In this document: piece by piece, positions 7,748-15,059 of the stretch
Position numbering within the stretch: the first letter of the stretch is position 1
Layout: every line of letters begins with the position of its first letter
Program-made: the position numbers and the translations under genes
Origin: JAFDWR01 sp038216655
GTDB lineage: Bacteria; Armatimonadota; Fimbriimonadia; Fimbriimonadales; Fimbriimonadaceae
Length of the DNA: 64,000 nucleotides
Direction of reading: 5' to 3'
Assembly: GCA_038216655.1 (NCBI GenBank)
Contig: JBBQPZ010000022.1
Span: forward strand, 1-64,000
The notes under the pieces: generated by a model
What the model saw: only the letters and a program-made list of their open reading frames with translations
Databases searched by the model: none
What the model was told of the DNA's origin: nothing

Positions 7748-8401
7748 TTGACCCGGAAGCTCAACCTCGTCCACCTTTCCGTGGTAACTGCGGTAACCGT
7801 GCTTGTCGGCTTCATTCTGAAGACGCAGTTCGGCACAGATTGGCTCGAACTGGCCGGCTTCACAACGGGAGTGGTGAGCGTTTACCTTGTCGCGGTCGAG
7901 CACATCATCAACTGGCCTGTCGGTTTGGTCAATGTCACGATCTACGGATGGATCTTTTACAAGACTCCGCTCTACGCGGACATGAGTCTGCAAATCTTCT
8001 TCTTCGTGTTGAGCGTCATTGGCTGGTACCAGTGGGCTCACGGTGGAGACCAGAAGACTGAATTGCCAATTTCCCGTATCGAGATTGCGCACTGGGGATG
8101 GATCGCTTTGGCGCTCATCGTAGGCACGGCGATTTACACTCCCATCATCACCCACTTCAAGGGTTCAGTTCCGTTCATCGACTCGGTTCTCACGGTCGGT
8201 AGCATCATCGCCCAAGTTCTTTTGAATCAAAAGAAGCTCGAAAACTGGATCATTTGGATCGCACTAGACATCTGTTACATTCCTCTTTACATCTCTAAGC
8301 ACTACATAGCCACCGCAATCCTGTATGCGATCTTTCTAGCCCTGGCGGCCTCGGGCTTGGTTGCCTGGACGAAAACCTACCGATCCATCGCCAAGTCATG
8401 A
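7748..8401 (+). CDS. pnuC: Nicotinamide riboside transporter PnuC
   Basis: PnuC is an inner-membrane facilitator for nicotinamide riboside; uptake is driven by phosphorylation inside the cell. The 217-residue protein has seven hydrophobic segments and the family motifs NWPVGLVNVTIYGWIFYK, LYADMSLQIFFFVLSVIGWYQW and the C-terminal WIIWIALDICYIPLYISK with the conserved aromatic/Asp face. The start is a TTG at 7748 shortly after a TAGAAT box. Its stop overlaps by four bases (ATGA, 8398-8401) the start of a nadR-like frame that would encode the trapping kinase, but that partner is cut off after 30 codons. Confidence 0.93.
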   Translation: MTRKLNLVHLSVVTAVTVLVGFILKTQFGTDWLELAGFTTGVVSVYLVAVEHIINWPVGLVNVTIYGWIFYKTPLYADMSLQIFFFVLSVIGWYQWAHGGDQKTELPISRIEIAHWGWIALALIVGTAIYTPIITHFKGSVPFIDSVLTVGSIIAQVLLNQKKLENWIIWIALDICYIPLYISKHYIATAILYAIFLALAASGLVAWTKTYRSIAKS

Positions 8402-8490
8402 TCGGCGTCGTGATCGGGAAGTTCTATCCGCCGCATCGCGGGCACAAGTTCCTGATCGAGACCGGATCGGAACCTCTAGGGAGCAGCTGA
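8398..8490 (+). pseudogene. nadR: nadR remnant: N-terminus of NMN adenylyltransferase, truncated
   Basis: The first 22 codons read MIGVVIGKFYPPHRGHKFLI followed by ET. This is the nucleotidyltransferase signature of NadR, the bifunctional NMN adenylyltransferase / ribosylnicotinamide kinase that works with PnuC. After GSEPLGSS the frame stops at 8488-8490, and no further NadR sequence (the rest of the adenylyltransferase or the kinase domain) is visible in the 240 bases before the next gene. A nested inverted repeat begins 35 bases later at 8526. The four-base overlap with pnuC shows that an intact pnuC-nadR operon once existed. Confidence 0.8.
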
Positions 8491-8525
8491 GGCGTGAGCT
8501 TAAGTCGGTGGCAGCGAAAGGTTGG

Positions 8526-8682
8526 GGTGCCACGGTTTGTCCGGGATTGGAAGTGCCTGAATGCCGGAACTGCTTCCCGGCAAGCCGTGCTCCTACGAGT
8601 GGGTGGGAATTCCAATTCACGGCTTGCCGGGCAACGACTGGAAGTTCTCTGCCAATTCCAATCCCGGACAAACCGTGGCACC
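8526..8682. repeat. Nested inverted repeat element (class N), copy 2
   Basis: Outer arms of 26 bases (8526-8551 and 8657-8682) are perfect reverse complements. Inner arms of 14 bases, CCCGGCAAGCCGTG at 8576-8589 and CACGGCTTGCCGGG at 8628-8641, are also perfect. The total size (157 bp) nearly equals the copy at 5049-5207 (159 bp), with which it shares parts of both arms. It lies immediately behind the truncated nadR frame and may have been involved in the truncation. Confidence 0.85.
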
Positions 8683-8727
8683 ACGTCAAAGCAATGCCAC
8701 AGACCTCAAGCTTGGGCACTCCCAAAA

Positions 8728-10119
8728 CTAGCGGTCGATCTTGCGCGTCGTCGTGACGAGCTGTCCGTCTGTGCCGGGGCGGATCACGTACATGCTCGCG
8801 TTCGCTTCGTAGCAGAACACCGCGTCGCCGTAGAGAGCTGCGCCGACGAACCCGGGTGCGGCTAACCGCGAGGCGCTCAGCGCACGGTCCACGCCCATCG
8901 TCGACTCCACCTTACGCGCAAAATCCGCATCGAACAGGCGCACGATGATGCGCGCATCCTTGTTCTGCTCGTGCGCGGAGAGGCCGATGCTCAGATTCAC
9001 CGCGTCGTCGTCTGTCGCGGCGATTAGCGCTTGCGCCGTGTCGATTCCAGCGAGTTCCAGCGTCTCCTCGTCGCGGCCGTCGCCCGCGATAAACGACACC
9101 TTCGGGCCGAGCAGCTTGCGCAGCGCAGGGTCGGTCTCCAGATCGACGACCGCCACGTGCACTCCCAGCTCGCAGAGCGTCTCGACGATGCGAAAGCCGA
9201 CGCTTCCCAGCCCGACCACGATGACGTGCTCGTGGGAGCGCACCGCACGACGCCCGAACAGCTCGTTGAACCGCGAAGTGACCACGAAGTCGGTGATCAG
9301 CGAGTACAGAGTAGCGACCGACGCCGAGCCTATCAGCATCAAGAGGCAGGCGTACAATTTCATTGCGACCGACGCATCTTTAGCTGAGATGTCGCCATAT
9401 CCCGTGGTGGTCACCGTGGTGATCACGAAGTAGAGCGAGTCGACCGGCGAGAGGTGCAGGCCGACTTGAAAGATCAGCACGCTGATCGCGGTCAGAACGG
9501 GGATTGTGTAAGCAACCACGCGCAGGAGCTTTGGGGTCTGCTTCCAGGCGTCCCGGGCTGCCGACCAGACGTCAGAAAGCGAGCTTCCGCGCCGACGTCC
9601 CGCCCGGACCTTCGGCATCCCCCTAGAGACGGTATGTTCGTCGTCGGCGTGCCCCTCGCCGGAGACGACGTAGGTCTGCCGTTCCCACAAGAACATCCCA
9701 TGCAGCGACTCCCCCACCGCGGCGAGGGCGAAAGTGGGCGCGGAGAGCGCGGACATCGCCAATGCGCGATGGATCCCGATCGTCCCCTCGAGTCGGCGGG
9801 CGAGCGTCTGGTCGAACAAGCGCGCGATGATGCGCACGTCAGGCGCGAGACGGTGGACGTCGAGCCCGATCTCGATGTTGACAATGTCCGAATCGGCGCA
9901 GGCGATCACCGCATCCGCACTGGCCACGTCGGCATCGAGCAGCACCTGATCCACGCGGGCATCCGCCCGAAGGATCTTCGCCCCCCGGGTCAGAAGCTCG
10001 GCGGAGAACTCCTGCCTCGCCTCAAGACTGATCACGGTGACTTCTTCGCCAAGACGCATGAGGAGGTCGGCTACCTGAAACCCCACAAACCCCATCCCGC
10101 AAACAATGACCCGCGCCAC
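8728..10119 (-). CDS. Potassium channel with RCK (TrkA-N) domains on both sides of the pore
   Basis: The 463-residue protein has an N-terminal NAD-binding TrkA-N/RCK domain (GMGFVG at residues 8-13). Two membrane helices at about 201-222 and 252-280 follow, with a selectivity filter TTVTTTGYGD at 234-243 between them. A second TrkA-N domain (GLGSVG at 303-308) and a short C-terminal tail complete it. TTGYGD is the classic potassium filter. RCK domains bind nucleotides or ions and gate the pore. Usual bacterial two-helix channels carry RCK domains only after the pore, so the N-terminal copy is unusual. The gene stands alone, transcribed away from the REP-like region. Confidence 0.9.
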   Translation of the reverse strand: MARVIVCGMGFVGFQVADLLMRLGEEVTVISLEARQEFSAELLTRGAKILRADARVDQVLLDADVASADAVIACADSDIVNIEIGLDVHRLAPDVRIIARLFDQTLARRLEGTIGIHRALAMSALSAPTFALAAVGESLHGMFLWERQTYVVSGEGHADDEHTVSRGMPKVRAGRRRGSSLSDVWSAARDAWKQTPKLLRVVAYTIPVLTAISVLIFQVGLHLSPVDSLYFVITTVTTTGYGDISAKDASVAMKLYACLLMLIGSASVATLYSLITDFVVTSRFNELFGRRAVRSHEHVIVVGLGSVGFRIVETLCELGVHVAVVDLETDPALRKLLGPKVSFIAGDGRDEETLELAGIDTAQALIAATDDDAVNLSIGLSAHEQNKDARIIVRLFDADFARKVESTMGVDRALSASRLAAPGFVGAALYGDAVFCYEANASMYVIRPGTDGQLVTTTRKIDR

Positions 10120-10944
10120 AGCGCGTGTTTACCCGCTCGGCCAGCGAAGCCGGCACGAAGGTCCCTAGTCCTGCGACTGCCCCTTAGGTTCCGGTGAATA
10201 GACGATGCTCAATTCGGCTCGGTCATTGGACGGACTGGTAGCCATTGGATTCGTTGATTTGGGTGCGCTGAAGCGAAGGCCATTCCCGCGACCCGGGGTA
10301 GGTGTCGGCTTCGATAGCCGCACCCTCAATGTGTGACTGGTTGTGCGACCTCTCCCGGGGTCGGGATTCAAAGGATCGCCAGAACCCGGGGTTGCAGGAG
10401 CGACCACTGGGCTACCTTCTGTCACCCCCTCCGGGGTGGAATCCGACCTCATAAGGTGCGATTTCTCTGGTTGACCTCCGAGCTTCTCGAGACGGAATGG
10501 TTGAGGCTTGGAATCACACTCAACCTAATGACCCTTGACGGCAATCAGGCCCGAAGGGTCGAGAAGGATATAGCCCAGGGCAACGCCTTGGGAAGAAAGT
10601 CAAACAGCCCGGCCCAAAGGGGAAACCCTGTCCCGACCTTCGCGATCAACGATAAACGAGAAGAAAGTACTATGAAAAGCAGGAAAGTGCAAAGTGAGTT
10701 CGTGAGAGTTGAACCTGAGCCGCATTTCTTAGCGGGTGAAGTCCGTGGCACCCTGGCCGAAAAGGGAGGGCGTCAGGTGAAGCTCGGTGCGCCCCCCGTG
10801 AATCGCGAAGCGATAACAGGATGGTTCCCAGGGCGGGCCGTCCTCGCCGATGGCTCGGAAGCAGATTTGGTCGCCCGAGACACTCCAATCATAGAGGGCA
10901 CCGGATCTCCATCCTTGTGAACCGGTCCAATCAGGCTCTTGAGG
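10120..10944. other. Gene-poor spacer with REP-like palindromes
   Basis: This 825-base interval holds frames on both strands (for example a 195-codon plus-strand frame ending at 10920) but none resembles a protein; they run through palindromic repeats. The segment 10350-10630 is an array of short imperfect palindromes, listed separately. The promoter of the channel gene should lie just past 10119. Confidence 0.5.
10350..10630. repeat. Array of REP-like short palindromes
   Basis: Successive units each fold on themselves: CTCCCGGGGTCGGG near 10354, CCCGGGGTTG near 10387, CACCCCCTCCGGGGTG near 10424, GGCCCGAAGGGTC near 10548, CCCAGGGCAACGCCTTGGG near 10574 and CCCAAAGGGGAAACCCTG near 10614. Between them is a hairpin formed by GGTTGAG and CTCAACC near 10500-10525. 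This is the pattern of extragenic palindromes mobilised by RAYT-type transposases, as known in other phyla; no such transposase is in the window. Confidence 0.55.
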
Positions 10945-11631
10945 CTAGAGCCCGACGCCCTTGGCCGCCCAGAGGAAGCCTCGGCGCATGAGTTCTCTCG
11001 CCTCGACCCCGTCGAACACCGCCCGGTTGTGGCCGAGGGCGTTGTAGAACACCCGACCTTGGCCGTACATCTTCGTGTAAACCTGAGGCATCTTGCAGGG
11101 GTTCTGGCTGTGCGGACCCTCCGCTCCCGGGGTCGGGAACTCGGTATAGGCCAGAACGCGCACGCCCGGATCGACGTGGAGGTAGTACTGCTCACTCACC
11201 ACGTCGAAGTCGCCGAGACCGGCGGTGATCGGATGGGCGATCTCGGAATTGATCTTCATCCGATAGTGGACGCCGTCGTTGCCCGGGTGGGCGACCCACT
11301 GGGAGCCGGTCATGAACTGCCACTCGGTGTCCGCGCGGAAGGCGTCACACATGCCGCCATGGCAGCCACCGATGCCGACACCGTCTTCAGCGACCGCCTT
11401 GATCACGGGATCGCGCTGCTCGGCCGAAATCTGATACATCGTCACGATCGGGACGATCAGGTTCAGGTCACGCATCGCGACCGGGTCGGCGAAGGCGTCC
11501 AACGTGTCCGAAACTTGGACCTGGAATCCTTCTCCGACGAGAATCTCCTTGAACAACCCGGCCACCTGCTCCGGCTCGTGCCCATCCCAACCACCCCAAA
11601 CGATCAATGCGCGCTTTTCCGACATCGCCAA
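10945..11631 (-). CDS. ThuA-like domain protein (trehalose-utilisation fold)
   Basis: The protein of 228 residues has a glutamine-amidotransferase-like ThuA fold: RALIVWGGWDGHEP at the N-terminus, GVGIGGCHGGMCDAF at the position of the nucleophile elbow, HPITAGLGDFDVVSEQYYLH, and the terminal GRVFYNALGH motif typical of ThuA. ThuA proteins are linked to sugar metabolism in several phyla and are common in Planctomycetota and Armatimonadota, but the reaction is unknown. No signal peptide is present. A second ATG two codons in (11625) is an equally likely start. It is transcribed alone, divergent from the GNAT gene. Confidence 0.87.
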   Translation of the reverse strand: MAMSEKRALIVWGGWDGHEPEQVAGLFKEILVGEGFQVQVSDTLDAFADPVAMRDLNLIVPIVTMYQISAEQRDPVIKAVAEDGVGIGGCHGGMCDAFRADTEWQFMTGSQWVAHPGNDGVHYRMKINSEIAHPITAGLGDFDVVSEQYYLHVDPGVRVLAYTEFPTPGAEGPHSQNPCKMPQVYTKMYGQGRVFYNALGHNRAVFDGVEARELMRRGFLWAAKGVGL

Positions 11632-11638
11632 AAGCCTA

Positions 11639-11775
11639 CCCGTGCCCGGTAATGCTACGGGAACCGCAAATTACCGGGAACCGCGGCACGGGGATTGCTG
11701 TTGCACTCCATGACAGCAGAATCCCCTCCTCCCAAACAGGAACGGCCTCTCCCGAGAACTCGGGCGGGGCCTTTT
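11639..11775 (+). ncRNA. Candidate structured RNA ending in a terminator
   Basis: CCCGTGCC (11639-11646) pairs with GGCACGGG (11685-11692), and CCGGTAAT (11646-11653) pairs with ATTACCGG (11670-11677) inside it. A GCTGT/ACAGC hairpin follows near 11697-11717, then the stem of a rho-independent terminator at 11744-11771 with TTTT at 11772-11775. No frame on this strand is served by that terminator, and the next gene starts 165 bases later. This could be a small RNA or a long attenuator for the GNAT gene; I cannot match it to a known RNA family. Confidence 0.35.
11744..11775 (+). terminator. Rho-independent terminator-like hairpin
   Basis: GGCC plus CCCGAG, an AA loop, CTCGGG and GGGGCC form a strong stem followed by TTTT. 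It stands between the divergent ThuA and GNAT genes, where no plus-strand gene ends, which supports a short transcript in this spacer. Confidence 0.6.
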
Positions 11776-11789
11776 CCATTCTTGCCGAT

Positions 11790-11910
11790 TCGCGATTCGC
11801 GATTGGTTATTCGTTATTCGGAGGACCAACCCGGTCTCAGCATTGTCCGATTCCGATTCCGATTCCGAATCGCGAATAACGAAAAACGAATCACCAGGGC
11901 AGGATCGCCT
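11790..11910. repeat. Degenerate simple repeats of ATTCG type
   Basis: Runs such as GATTCGCGATTCGCGATT near 11789 and GATTCCGATTCCGATTCC near 11849, then CGAATCGCGAATAACG near 11869, are short tandem and partly inverted repeats. Similar ATTCACGATT-type runs occur near 19740, 19917 and 20120. They make the 309-base spacer look like slippage-generated filler between the ThuA and GNAT genes. Confidence 0.55.
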
Positions 11911-11940
11911 TCGGCCAACCCACGCGCCATACTAAAACCG

Positions 11941-13020
11941 ATGCGGCGGACGAGTGTTCTCTCCGGCGCCGAGGTGTTCGATTCGACTCGGCGAGGTGAA
12001 TGGGAGGAGCTTGTGGGAAGATCCTCGAGCGCCACGCCCTTCCAAACGTACGAGTGGCAGTCGACTTGGGCGAGCCACTTCCTTGGCGGGCGCAAGCCGC
12101 GGGCTATCGCTATTCACGAGGGTCAGGACCTCGTGGCTTTTTACCCGCTGATCCGAACGCGTGGGCCCTGGCGGACGCTGAGACCCATGGGAGTCGGGCC
12201 GTCCGACTACCTCCATCCGCTCGTCGCCGACGAACACGAGCACAGCGCGCGGGGGATGATTTGGGACGCGCTGCTCGACATGAAGGACGCCGACCTGATT
12301 GACCTTCACCAGATCCGGTCCGACAAGCCGCTCTCGCTGAGCCACAGCCACCGGGGGACGCCGATCGACCAGGCAACCTGCCTGGTCCTCGACTTGCCCG
12401 ACACCTACGACGGGTTCCTCGGGATGCTCGGCAAGAGCCTCCGCTACGACGTCCGCAAGCTCGACAAGAGCTTGTTCACGACCGGGAAGGCGACGGTCTC
12501 GATGGCCAATCCGGACGATGTGGATCAAGCTATGGAGATATTGTTCGATCAGCATAAGCGCCGCTGGCGCAAGCGATGGCAGCCCGGCGCGTTCACCACG
12601 CGGGCGCAGAAGTTCCACCGCGAATGGGCGGCGGCGGCGGTGCGGAGAGGTTGGCTGCGCGTTGGCGTATTGAGGTTGGACGGTAACGCGATCGGTGCGA
12701 TTTACGGAATGAGCCTCGGCAACACGACTTACTTCTATCAGGCGGGCTTCGACCCGGAATTCAGTTCGGTTTCTCCAGGCACCCTCTTGGTCGCCCATAC
12801 GGTGCGCGAGGCGATCGAGGAAGGGAAGCAGCGGTTCGATTTCATGCGGGGCGACGAGGGGTACAAGCGCCGTTGGAAGCCCCAGCACGCCTACACAAAT
12901 CAGCGGTTAATCTTGCCGACGCGTGGCGCGATGGGGCGATTGGGCGCAAAATGGAATGACCGAGCCAGCCAAATCGAGGGGAAAGTTCGGGCACGTTTGG
13001 AGGGTCGAGGTCTTCTTTAA
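11941..13020 (+). CDS. GNAT-like acyltransferase (CelD/BcsL family)
   Basis: The start ATG at 11941 gives a 359-residue protein. Upstream in-frame codons run through simple repeats and are rejected. The C-terminal half fits the acetyltransferase fold of the CelD/BcsL/FemAB-like group: GWLRVGVLRLDGNAIGAIY, YFYQAGFDPEFSSVSPGTL and FDFMRGDEGYKRRW, which is the most conserved stretch. Such proteins sit in exopolysaccharide and O-antigen loci and are thought to acylate sugars or lipids. A glycosyltransferase follows about 105 bases downstream on the same strand, which supports an envelope role. The substrate is unknown. Confidence 0.82.
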   Translation: MRRTSVLSGAEVFDSTRRGEWEELVGRSSSATPFQTYEWQSTWASHFLGGRKPRAIAIHEGQDLVAFYPLIRTRGPWRTLRPMGVGPSDYLHPLVADEHEHSARGMIWDALLDMKDADLIDLHQIRSDKPLSLSHSHRGTPIDQATCLVLDLPDTYDGFLGMLGKSLRYDVRKLDKSLFTTGKATVSMANPDDVDQAMEILFDQHKRRWRKRWQPGAFTTRAQKFHREWAAAAVRRGWLRVGVLRLDGNAIGAIYGMSLGNTTYFYQAGFDPEFSSVSPGTLLVAHTVREAIEEGKQRFDFMRGDEGYKRRWKPQHAYTNQRLILPTRGAMGRLGAKWNDRASQIEGKVRARLEGRGLL

Positions 13021-13125
13021 GGCGCAAGACGCGCGGTTCGCGCGACATAATCTCGGGGCGGAATGGGCAATCGGCCCAGAAGCCACAACGCTTTGCTTCG
13101 AGATTCGGTAGGAATCAAATAGCAG

Positions 13126-13845
13126 ATGAAGCCGAAAGTCGCCGTCGTAATCCCCGCAAGAGATGAGGCCTCCCGAATTGGGGCCGTTCTCAAGGCGGTG
13201 TTGCGTGCGCGACTCGTCGACGAGGTAATCGTCGTCGACGACGCGAGCGGCGACAACACTTCGGAAGTCGCAGGCAAGTTTGAAGGCGTGAAGGTCGTCC
13301 GGTTCGCGACGAACCTCGGTAAGGCCGGCGCGATGGAAGCTGGCGTCGGCTCCACCGAAGCCGAGATCATCGCCTTCATCGACGCCGATCTGGTGGGCCT
13401 GGCTCCTGAGCACATCGACGCGATCGTTCGGCCGTTGCTGCTCGACCAGTGCGACATGTGCATCGGCGTGTTCCGCGGCGGGAAGTTTTGGAGCGACACC
13501 GCCCAACGCATCACGCCGCTGATCAGTGGTCAGCGCGCGATTCGTCGCGAGATCATCTACGCAATCCCGTTCTTCAGCGAATGCCGGATGGGCGCGGAGG
13601 TGCTGCTGAATATGGCGGCCAAGCGCTCAAAGGCACGCGTTATGCGGGTGATCCTGCGCGGCGTCAGCAATTCCTTCAAAGAGCGCAAATTTGGGCTCGT
13701 GAAGGGAACCGCGGCGCGCTATCAAATGTACAAAGAGATCACGCAGGCGATGGTTCGCCATCGCGCAAAGCCGAAGCCTCCGCGCGAAAAGCGGAAGCCG
13801 AGGGCCGACAAGATCAGGAAACCGCGTGACCGCTTCTGGGATTAG
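13126..13845 (+). CDS. Family 2 glycosyltransferase
   Basis: The 239-residue protein is a GT-A type nucleotide-sugar transferase. It has VAVVIPARDEASRIG at the N-terminus, VDEVIVVDDASGDNTSEVA, NLGKAGAMEAGV and the metal-binding IAFIDADLVG (DxD-type) near residues 84-93. The C-terminus is basic (PKPPREKRKPRADKIRKPRD) and has no membrane helix, so it is soluble or peripherally bound. Acceptor and sugar are unknown. The next gene starts 20 bases before its end if the GTG start there is used, so the two are co-transcribed. Confidence 0.87.
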   Translation: MKPKVAVVIPARDEASRIGAVLKAVLRARLVDEVIVVDDASGDNTSEVAGKFEGVKVVRFATNLGKAGAMEAGVGSTEAEIIAFIDADLVGLAPEHIDAIVRPLLLDQCDMCIGVFRGGKFWSDTAQRITPLISGQRAIRREIIYAIPFFSECRMGAEVLLNMAAKRSKARVMRVILRGVSNSFKERKFGLVKGTAARYQMYKEITQAMVRHRAKPKPPREKRKPRADKIRKPRDRFWD

Positions 13846-14938
13846 AAGACCGATGATTGCCCTCTTAGCCGCCTTGGTGACGGGATGCTCGTCCAAACCC
13901 GCCTCCGACTTGACCTCGCCCGTCGCGCCGAGCGCGGATGCGAACCGAGTGTTGGTGGTTCTGAACTCGGACAGTCCGGACAGCGGTGCCATCGCCAGCT
14001 ACTACGTCAAGAAGCGCGGTATTCCGAGCGCTAACGTGGCGATCATCAGTGCCCCGGACAAAGAAGAGATTTCGCTCGCGGAGTACAAGAAGTCGATCGA
14101 AGCACCAGTGCAGGCACAGATCAAGAAGAGCGGGCACAAGATCGACTTCATCGTCCTCACCCGGGGCCTCCCCATCCGGATCGCGGAGGGCGGCTTCTCC
14201 GTTGACGGCGCGCTCGTCGCGATGGATCTCACAATGAAGCCGATCGGGGGTCTCTCCGAGGCCGATATCAAGCGCGCTCTGAATCCCTATTTCAACAAGA
14301 CGGAGCCGTTCTCCCATGAGAAGTACAGCATGTACTTGGTGACCCGCCTAACCGGCTACACGGTGGCCGACGCGAAGCGACTCGTCGACAACTCGTTGGC
14401 CGCGAAGCCAGAGAAGGGGCTGTTCTTCTTCGACGGCGCGAGCAATCGAACCGGCAGCGGATACAGCGACATGCAAGACGGGATGAAGGCGGCCTCGAAG
14501 GGATTGGATGCGAACGGATTTCAGACCGAATACGAGGACACCTCACTCTTCAAGGACCCCAAGACTCCGCTCGCCGGCTATTGCTCGTGGGGGAGCAACG
14601 ACGATCACTTTGATGTCGGCGCTTACCGATCGCTCAAGTTCAAGCCGGGTGCTCTGGCCGAGACCTTTGTGTCGACCAGCGGTCGATCGTTCGAAAAGAA
14701 GGTTCTGGATGGTCCCGGACAGAGCAACATATGCGACCTGATCGCCGATGGCGTGACCGGCGTGAAAGGGTACGTCAGCGAGCCGTACACCTTCGCTTTG
14801 GCGCGACCGCAGGTGCTATTCGCGCACTACGTGGTACTGGGTCAGAACCTGGCCGAAAGCTTCTACTCGGCATCGCTAGTGCTGAAGTGGAAGGATATGG
14901 TCGTCGGCGACCCGCTTTGCGCGCCGTACAAGAAGTAA
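13826..14938 (+). CDS. TIGR03790-like lipoprotein
   Basis: The sequence after the signal peptide fits the TIGR03790 family of Acidobacteria and related phyla: VLVVLNSDSPDSGAIASYYV, RGIPSANV, DFIVLTRGLPIRI, LDGPGQSNICDLIADGVTG and PQVLFAHYVVLGQNLAESFY. A lipobox (LVTGCSS) follows the hydrophobic MIALLAALVTGC, so it is probably a lipoprotein exposed outside the cytoplasmic membrane. The start may be the GTG at 13826 (RR before the hydrophobic core) or the ATG at 13853. The function of the family is not known. It follows the GT2 gene in one unit. Confidence 0.82.
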   Translation: MTASGIRRPMIALLAALVTGCSSKPASDLTSPVAPSADANRVLVVLNSDSPDSGAIASYYVKKRGIPSANVAIISAPDKEEISLAEYKKSIEAPVQAQIKKSGHKIDFIVLTRGLPIRIAEGGFSVDGALVAMDLTMKPIGGLSEADIKRALNPYFNKTEPFSHEKYSMYLVTRLTGYTVADAKRLVDNSLAAKPEKGLFFFDGASNRTGSGYSDMQDGMKAASKGLDANGFQTEYEDTSLFKDPKTPLAGYCSWGSNDDHFDVGAYRSLKFKPGALAETFVSTSGRSFEKKVLDGPGQSNICDLIADGVTGVKGYVSEPYTFALARPQVLFAHYVVLGQNLAESFYSASLVLKWKDMVVGDPLCAPYKK

Positions 14939-15042
14939 GTGTGGGAGTGCGCGAGTTCGCTACGCGCTTTTGCATTGGTCGATGGTCGCCGCCCGAACGC
15001 GCTTCGGCCCAAAATCAGTGAGTTCGGATGACGATGCGGGCT

Positions 15043-15048
15043 TAGAAT
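15043..15048 (+). promoter_or_regulatory. Probable -10 element of the first tandem paralogue
   Basis: TAGAAT stands 11 bases before the ATG at 15060 in a context (GATGCGGGCTTAGAATGATA) conserved at the second paralogue. Transcription from it would begin within a few bases of the start codon. Confidence 0.45.
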
Positions 15049-15059
15049 GATAGGGAGTC

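Noticed and set aside
10333..10920. A 195-codon plus-strand frame
   Set aside because: It runs across the REP-like palindromes, has no start signal, and its peptide matches nothing I know.
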